Origin: Nageia nagi | Lineage: Eukaryota > Pinophyta | Length of the DNA: 64,000 nucleotides | Reading direction: 5' to 3' | NCBI GenBank assembly: GCA_050084985.1 | Contig: JBITNC010000001.1 | Coordinates: forward strand, 37,324,001-37,388,000 | Part shown: positions 57,481 through 64,000 of the stretch, in pieces | How the letters are laid out: each line of letters opens with the position of its first letter | Position numbering within the stretch: the stretch's first letter is position 1 | Notes under the pieces: model-generated | Database searches by the model: none | Seen by the model: the letters and a program-made list of their open reading frames with translations, nothing else | What the model was told of the DNA's origin: nothing | Position numbers and translations under genes: made by a program

Positions 57481-58260
57481 TAGCATAACATTGGTTCCTC
57501 CAAACTATAATTTTCCTTTACCCATACCCTTTTTCCTTTGGTGTTGCAACAAGATCCTCTCAGGATCAGCACATCAGGTATCCATGTGATTCATGAATCT
57601 TTCTTCTATCTAGTTTATCCTTGGAGCATTGTCCAAATACTTTTCATGAATTATTTTCAAGTTAGCATCCATTCTTTCCTCCGTAGACACTATAGGCTTG
57701 CTAGAACTTTCCATAATGTTGAATAATTTCTATGCAACTCAAGTAAGCATCAAGTTCTTGCAACCTTTATCAAATAAATCTCTAAACTCCCCCACACCTA
57801 GTGCTAAAAGCTCTATAGATAATATGCTCTACAACTCTCAAAAACTTACACTTTGAAATTTGCTAAGTGAGGAAATGAGAGGTTGAAAAATATGCTTTAT
57901 TTGCCTAGGGTTTATGAGTGTCATTTCTTAATGGCAATTAATGAATAAGGAATATCAAGCTTTGCATAGTGTGGTGTTAGGGATGATAGGAAGGATGGCA
58001 TTTTACTCAAGCACACCAATTTTAATTTGGAATGTAAGATGTGAACTGGTGGCTTTTTTCAAGAAAATCTCATTTTCAATGTTGATCTTTTAATAAGACA
58101 TCTTACAACCATCAGATTAAACCACCATAATATCTAATAAATGTTGCTATTAATGGATATTTTTCATCTTGAAATTTGCACCTATGATAAAAAAAAGTAT
58201 ATAAAAATATTTTTTTACACAAAATCTATTTTATAAAAATAACTAGTTGCATAATATAAT
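57480..58260. other. Spacer without recognised gene
   Basis: AT-rich. It may contain the 3' end and LTR of the Ty3 element to the right, but no LTR ends were found. Confidence 0.4.
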
Positions 58261-59330
58261 TTACACTATACAATCCTAGTGGGTGTTATGAAATCACCCT
58301 ATTACTCGATAATGTTTAATATGGTTCCCATTTACTAGTATCAATTTCTCATGGGATTCAAAAATATCCTTCAATATAAATGTGTTATTTTGTAAGGATT
58401 CAACAATAATATAAGGCTTGCTCCATAGGGAATCAAATTTCTAACATTTCCCAAGTTTTTCTCTATCTTCATCCCATTTGAGGACTATATCTCCAACTTG
58501 AAACTTTATCAAGGGAACACTTCTTTTTATTGAACCATTTTTTGACAATTTTTTTTCTATGATAGAAGGCCTGATAAGATTTGTTTCTGTATTCTTCCAA
58601 CTTGATCAATTGCTTAAATTTGATTTGTAGTGGCTCAAAGTCATAATCTTCTAATTCATGTAGGATCTTTAGTGTAGGTAACTAAAGATGCATAGGTAGC
58701 AAAAGTCTTTTACCATAAACTAATGCATAGGGTGATGTTTTGATAGTATATTTGATACTAATTCTATCATCCCATAATGCATAGTCCAATTTTATGTGCC
58801 ATTGCCCTGGGATTCTTTTTAATGGTTCTCTTGATAATTCATGTTAAGTTTTTTTTCATTAAATGAGCTAGCCCATTCCCTTGTGGGTAATAATTTGAAG
58901 ACAAAATCTAATAAATCTTATATTTAGTAACAAAATTTGATAAATTAGCCTCAATGAATGCAAAACCATTATCTAACATAATGGTTTATGGGCTATTGAA
59001 ATGAGTGATCAATCTCTTTATCATCTCCATCACTTGCTCCTGATCTGCATTTTTACATGGCATAGCTTCTAATCATCTTGTGAAGTATTTCATTGCAATC
59101 AAGATAAACTTATGACCTATTAAAGAGTTTGGACTAATAACAATAATGTTCTAAACCACATTGTTGGAAAGGTTCTTCAACGAACACAAGTTTAAAAGGC
59201 ATGACAACTTGTCTTCTCTTTGCCACATACCTGTTACACTTATCACATTCCTAGGCTATCTTGTAGGAGACTTGGAATATAGTGGGCCAATAATAACTCC
59301 CCTACAATATTTTTTTTTTTAGTAAGACCA
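58260..59330 (-). pseudogene. Ty3 integrase remnant (extra-RNase-H element)
   Basis: Minus reading from 59330: YKIA-ECDKCNRYVAKRRQ (zinc region), LVFVEEPF, many stops through the core, then HRKKIVKKWFNKKK, FQVGDIVLKWDEDREKLGK, KFDSLWSKPYIIVE and LVNGNHIKHY. The C-terminal blocks 'G..VL.WD..R...G...KF..LW.GPY.I' and 'NG..LK.Y' are typical of plant Ty3 elements of the Tat/Athila group. Inactive. Confidence 0.75.
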
Positions 59331-59689
59331 CTTTATTATCTTATAGAGAATCCATAATGAAATTCATGTAAAATTCTTTGGGCTTCATCATGAGTTACAT
59401 ATCTCAATAGGATTTGATCAAAATTCTTCTTGTAGAGACAATCATCAATCATTGTGAATTTGAGTGCATGCAACTTGAATCTTCTTCTCTAAAATTAGTT
59501 AAACAATTTAGGGTAGCATCCAATTCTAAAATATATAAGATACTATTTTATCTAATAACTCTCTTCATTTATATGCTCTTCATCCTCTATAAAAGCAATC
59601 AATATCATATTCCATTATCCTTGTTGTCCAACCAGCTTTCCCTTCATCCAATTCTCCTTGAATAACATAATTTATGACATTAGGGTGAA

Positions 59690-60003
59690 TGGTATATATA
59701 AGGATCTTATTATAAGACATAATTCTTGAATTTTTTTAGTCCTCTTATGATATAAAATACTTGCTTTTCAATAAATGAATAGTTTACCTGATGTTTATGC
59801 AATGTTTGAATATGAAAGGCAATAGAGTATTCTTTCTTTTGGTCATCCTTTTGTGCTAGTATGGCTACAATACTTTTTTTTATCCATAAGCATACATAAT
59901 AAAGTCTTTTAAAAAATATAAATTTTTCAAAACTAGAGTCTTCTTTTATAACTTTTTTGATATCATGAAAAGCTTGCTTTGCTTCATCAGAACATAAGAA
60001 TTG
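59690..60003 (-). pseudogene. Ty3 RNase H remnant, cut by LTR insertion
   Basis: Minus reading: FLCSDEAKQAFHDIKKVIKE, VAILAQKDDQKKEYSIAFH, NYSFIEKQVFYI. This matches the normal 'F.W..E...AF..IK..I...P' start and 'Y...EK...AL' end of Ty3 RNase H. The preceding RT is on the other side of the insert at 60004-61497; the reading joins cleanly through the AATTG duplication. Confidence 0.75.
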
Positions 60004-60362
60004 TGTTAGGTCCCTATACTACTCATGTAGCCCATATATTGTTATTATGTGTCCCATAGAACCCACTATGGTTATTGTTATTCCCTTACATTATTATTGT
60101 TATGTAGGCTAGTTTCCTTTCATTGTAGTGGCACCCCTTGGACTCCTATATATACTAAGAAGGTATTATCATTTGTATTGTCTATTGTTGTGTAGTTGAT
60201 GTGATGTCAAGGACGTTGCCCCCTCGAAGTGGCTTATCACAGATTGTGATGTAAAGGAGGTTACCCCCTCTAAGTGGCTTATTAGAGATTTTATCTCTTA
60301 TTCAAGGTGTTGAGCTCTTTCTCTCATGATTTTATGCTATTTTGGGAACTTTGTTCATAACA
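60004..60362 (+). repeat. 5' LTR of short element
   Basis: 359 bp, TGTTAGGTCCC...CATAACA. TATATATA at 60147-60154. It contains two tandem copies of a unit of about 46 bp, each with a ttRccccctcRaagtggctt core. Confidence 0.93.
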
Positions 60363-60364
60363 TT

Positions 60365-60376
60365 TGGTATCAGAGC
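60365..60376 (+). other. Primer-binding site of short element
   Basis: TGGTATCAGAGC, an exact match to the initiator Met-tRNA site, two bases after the LTR. Confidence 0.92.
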
Positions 60377-61113
60377 AGATGATTCTAGGGTTTCATTGCT
60401 CAAAACTAGTCATCATGGAATTTTCACTACCAATTTTCTTTTGCAAAGTTTAAAATTTTGAAATTTATTGGATTTTTATAAGACATATCAAAGAATTTTG
60501 AGTTCAAATTTCAGCTCCTAATTCTCTATATTTTGCAAGTTACACTTAGGGAAGTTAAGGTTTGTGATTAGTCTCAAAAGTAGGTCTGAAATAGGTGTTC
60601 TAGCTAAAAAGTGTATATATGAAGTTTTATAGTGCCAAACTAGGTGAAACCTATTGTATTGGTTAGGGTACGGACTGAAGTTTATTTGTTACAATTTTCA
60701 AGGTCTAGGAATAAACAGGTGACATGTGGTACTTTGTACAAGTTTGCTCTTCTAAAAAATCCAAAAATCAAAACATTTTGGGAAAGTTGTAGCCATTTCC
60801 TCTTGAAATATTAGAATTTGATGAAATATATGGCATTGAAAAGAATACATCTATGGCTACCATAGGTAGAAAGTTCAGTCTCTAAAGGGTTGAAATGTTA
60901 GATTTACATCAGTTGTAAGGTTAGACAACAAAACAGTCTCCAAATCTATTTGAACCAACATCCTTAGAAATGGTTTTTAGGATGGCAAGGAAGGTTGAAA
61001 GTAAAAATATGGAAACAGCTGAAGATTCCACATGGGAAGATGAGAATTTTCTATAGAAGCATCCAAAACTACTCAAACATTGATAACAACAATTTTTTTG
61101 AAGGAGAGGGGCA

Positions 61114-61497
61114 TGTTAGGTCCCTATACTACTCATGTAGCCCATATATTGTTATTATGTGTCCCATAGAAGCCACTATGGTTATTGTTATTCCCTTACA
61201 TTATTATTGCTATGTCAGCTAGACATTATTATTGTTATGTTGGCTAGTGTCCTTTCATTATAGTGGCACCCCTTGGACTCCTGTATATACTAAGGAGGTA
61301 TTATCATTTGTATTATCTATTGTTGTGTAGTTGATGTGATGTAAAGGAGGTTGCCCCCTTGAAGTGCCTTATTATAGATTGTGATGTAAAGGAGGTTGCC
61401 CCCTCAAAGTGGCTTATTATAGATTTTATCTCTTATTCAAGGCATTGAGCTCTTTCTCTCATGATTTTATGCTATTTTGGGAACTTTGTTCATAACA
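61114..61497 (+). repeat. 3' LTR of short element
   Basis: 384 bp; longer than the 5' LTR by a 25-bp tandem duplication around 61195-61245 (cattattattgYtatgtYRgc twice). Confidence 0.93.
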
Positions 61498-61499
61498 AA

Positions 61500-62350
61500 T
61501 TGTGCATCTTTCTTTAGCATTGTTGTGATTGTAGAAAAAATATGGGAGAAATCATTAATAAACTTTCCAACAAAATTGATTTGACAAAGGAAAGATTATA
61601 GGGCTTTCTTATTTGAAGGTAGAGGTAATGCCTCAATATATTTGACATTATCAAGATTAATTGCCAATCCTTCTTATGAAATAATATGGCCAAGAATTAT
61701 TTCTTGGTTAGCCATAAAAATAGATTTTTTAGGATTGATAGAAATCCCAAATTGCACACATTTTTCAAAAACTTTCCTAAGGTGGTCTAAGTGATCCTTT
61801 CTAGTATTGGAAAACATAGTAATGTCATCCAATTAAACAAGGATTATCTTATTTATCAGCTCACAAAAGCATGGTCCATTGCACTTTGAAAAGTAGCCCC
61901 AAAATTGGAGAGACCAAAAGGCATTCTTTGAAATCAAAATGTTACCCACTTGGTAGTAAATGTAGTTTTATATTGATCCTCATCCTTTACCTAGATTTGG
62001 TTGAATCCTAAAAAGCCATCTATCATTAAAAAGCAACATGCTCTAGCTACTATTTGTAGGATTTATTCCATAGGAGAAAGAGGATAATTACTTTTTAGAG
62101 ATACTTGGTTCGGATTTCTAAAATCTACATACAATCTAATTTTTCCTTAGTAGTGCTAAATTTGCTACCCAAGAAGAATGTTTGATAGGATAAATTCTTT
62201 TAGCATCTAGGATCTTAAGTAACTCATTTTTCATAGCTTCTTTTATCCTTGTGTTTAATAGCATATGCTTTTGTTTGTATGGATTGACTTCTGGCTCTAG
62301 TTCAATGGTGTGTTGGATCACATTCTTATCATATGTCTTTAGATCATCAT
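61500..62350 (-). pseudogene. Ty3 reverse transcriptase remnant
   Basis: 62136-62321 on minus: HTIELEPEVNPYKQKHMLLN, KNELLKILDAKRIYPIKHSS and WVANLALLRKN, the RT entry blocks. Further left come LDDITMFSNTRKDHLDHLRK (catalytic LDD), FGISLNPKKSIFMA, ILGHIIS and GLAINLDNVKYIEALPLP, then FLCQINFVGKFINDFS-like. Stops are frequent. RT type and block spelling agree with plant Tat/Athila-type Ty3. Confidence 0.82.
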
Positions 62351-62799
62351 AATTCCAAGAAATTACCTTGGTGAACTCATGGTAAATCTAAAGTACCATC
62401 TATTTTTCTTCTTTAGAGCATTTTTATCCAACCTTTATACATTTTTTAGGCTCAATTTCTTACTCAATATTTATTTCCTTTTGAATAGCCAAGGTTTTGG
62501 CTATTTGAACATATTCTGAATCAAAAAATTATTCAAAGGGAAGAAAACCTTTGGGTACAATATTATTTATAAGTTGTATAACATCTAATTCTTGAAAACA
62601 ATTAGGTGATATTGTTACACCAAACATGTGATCTACTACTTCATCTATTAAAAAATTCATAATATGTTCATTAGAGTCAAATACCTACCAAAAATTTATA
62701 GTATCAAGTATAGATGGCCTACATAGGACTTTGACTCCATAGCTACCTCTCTTGTGATGACTAGGATTGAGATGTTCTCCTTTGCCAACAAGTGCATTA

Positions 62800-63200
62800 G
62801 CAATTTAATTATACTTTCTAGGAATAGAGATAAAATTGATAGCTAGAAATGATTTCATTAAGTTACATATCCTATTCCTATAATTCTTGAGATAGTGATG
62901 CCTTGCACTGATCTTTTCTTTAACTTGATTTATGACCAATTCAGAGTCACCATGGACTACTAAGCATCTAATGCCCATATTGATAGCTTTAGATAGACCT
63001 AAACATAGAACTTCATATTCAATAGCATTATTTATGCAATTCCATGTGAATTTGAATGAAAACCTCCTCACGTATGCCTCATGTGATTTAAAAATAATAC
63101 CAACCCCACATCCATGTCTAAATCAAGCTCCATCAAAGAACATCATCCATACTCCATGTTCTCTTTCTATTGTGTTTGAGATTGGCTAAACATTTTTAAA
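62800..63200 (-). pseudogene. Second RNase H (RVT_3-like) between protease and RT
   Basis: 62805-63071 and the upstream bases read CGVGIIFKSHEAYVRRFSF, NNAIEYEVLCLGLSKAINMG, LVVHGDSELVINQVKEK and HYLKNYRNR. These are the blocks of the plant RVT_3/archaeal-type RNase H: D-G-A-S start (here FFDGA), E of N-N-x-A-E-Y-E, and D of G-D-S-x-L-V-I-N-Q. The E and the second D are present. It is distinct from the normal Ty3 RNase H at 59690-60003. Known plant Tat-group elements carry such an extra domain; here it sits before RT. Confidence 0.75.
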
Positions 63201-63419
63201 TAAGCAATAGTTTCCCATGCCAATATCAATGATATGATAATTAAGGTCATTTACTAAAATAATATATGTTGTTAGTAGTGATTCTATGAGAGGATCCCTT
63301 TCAAATTTCTCTACTTGTTCAGGATCATTCTTACAATTTTTGTTAGAGATATTCTTGAGATGAACATTCTTAGTACCCTAATTTTGGATTTTGACATGCT
63401 TATTTTCAAAAGGAAGTAG

Positions 63420-63760
63420 GAGGTATGTATAATATAAGGCTAAATACCCTTCCAACTTAATAGTAAATTATCTTAATAAGTAGATTCCAAATAGAAGTGG
63501 AAGATCAACTAGAATTATATCTTGAATGACACAAATATCAAGGAATACATTTAGAGTTATGAGAACTCCTTTAACACTACCAATTATATTTACAAGGGAA
63601 GAGTCTAGTTGAATGACTCCATATATGCATCAAGTTATATACAATTTCATCTTGTTTGCAATATCTTTAGGATTAATAGTAATTGCAGCTCCAGTATTTA
63701 TCATACAATTCTGAACTATCCAACCTTCTAATCTAAGAGATAGATAAAAGGTGGGGTTCC
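63420..63760 (-). pseudogene. Ty3 aspartic protease remnant
   Basis: Minus reading: MINTGAAITINPKDIANKMK (D-T-G changed to N-T-G), CIYGVIQLDSSLVNIIG, KGVLITLNVFLDICVIQDII, VDLPLLFGIYLLR, LEGYLALYYTYLLLP. The layout matches the protease of plant Tat-type elements. It directly precedes the extra RNase H in the reading direction. The catalytic Asp is lost. Confidence 0.75.
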
Positions 63761-64000
63761 TCTTATACTATAGGAGTTGGAGGGACATCATCAACATTTG
63801 AAAATACTATATTATCCTCATTTATCCTTTTCTTACTATTATTAAGCTTAAAATCTTCTTGCAAAAGGTCAATTTGACCTAAAATATTTTAGAAGGTGTT
63901 GTTTTTAATTCTTCCATAATATTGTATGGAACATAATAGTCTGACTTACTTGTTTTTGCAAACTAATAAGATATGAATTGCTAAGTAGCCTTCTCTTTAT
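63760..64000 (-). other. Upstream linker of the Ty3 element
   Basis: Minus sequence with VFSNVDDVPPTPIV-like reading, probably the gag-protease linker. Gag itself would lie beyond the window. Confidence 0.35.

Larger units (their letters stand above)
60004..61497 (+). mobile_element. Short LTR retrotransposon without coding region
   Basis: 1494 bp: LTR 60004-60362, PBS 60365-60376, internal part 60377-61113 without a gag or pol reading, purine tract (GAAGGAGAGGGGCA) next to the second LTR, LTR 61114-61497, and TSD AATTG at 59999-60003 and 61498-61502. It resembles TRIM/SMART-type elements in lacking genes but is larger than typical TRIMs and far smaller than LARDs. It must use proteins of another element. 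LTR differences are moderate. Confidence 0.93.

Overview
The window is nuclear DNA of a land plant, most likely a seed plant with a large, repeat-rich genome; a gymnosperm would fit, but nothing seen proves it. It is strongly AT-rich. One intact host gene is visible: an intronless glyoxal/galactose-oxidase-like gene (GLOX) at 18927-20555 on +. Nearly everything else recognisable is retrotransposon: Ty3/gypsy, Ty1/copia and L1-type LINE copies, many nested and most broken by stops and frameshifts.

Layout. 1-7810: decayed Ty3 material on the minus strand (INT, RNase H, RT, gag, PR, a second gag, then PBS and one LTR). 7811-11180: non-coding repeats with a long imperfect inverted arrangement. 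11190-14640: another minus-strand Ty3 remnant holding a 1.085-kb tandem duplication, followed by an LTR-like remnant. 15550-17640: nothing recognised. 17640-20900: the GLOX locus. 24957-33689: a full-length L1 LINE on minus with a 14-bp target-site duplication (TSD), split by a very young LTR retrotransposon (26027-29192, TSD GATTA). 34270-37569: two plus-strand LINE fragments and a small unassigned coding-like block. 37570 to about 49500: a plus-strand copia element, itself split by a complete minus-strand Ty3 element (41997-48921, TSD AAATA). 49500-57480: an unidentified decayed minus-strand coding stretch, interrupted by a copia LTR and a copia RNase H fold-back. 58260-63760: a minus-strand Ty3 element with an extra RNase H between PR and RT, split by a short coding-free LTR element (60004-61497, TSD AATTG).

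The most notable object is the young element at 26027-29192. Its LTRs differ only in two homopolymer lengths. Its single open frame joins gag, CCHC knuckle and protease directly to the integrase C-terminus and a chromodomain-like tail; RT, RNase H and the integrase core are absent. It therefore looks like a recently mobilised non-autonomous derivative that kept particle-forming and possible chromatin-targeting parts and borrowed polymerase and integrase from a partner.

Second is a 246-bp-arm fold-back made from a copia RNase H 3' end (54174-54671). It is fused to an LTR exactly where primer-binding-site sequence and coding sequence share bases. No tRNA, rRNA or CRISPR was recognised. All similarity calls were made by eye from translated motifs; no database search was run.
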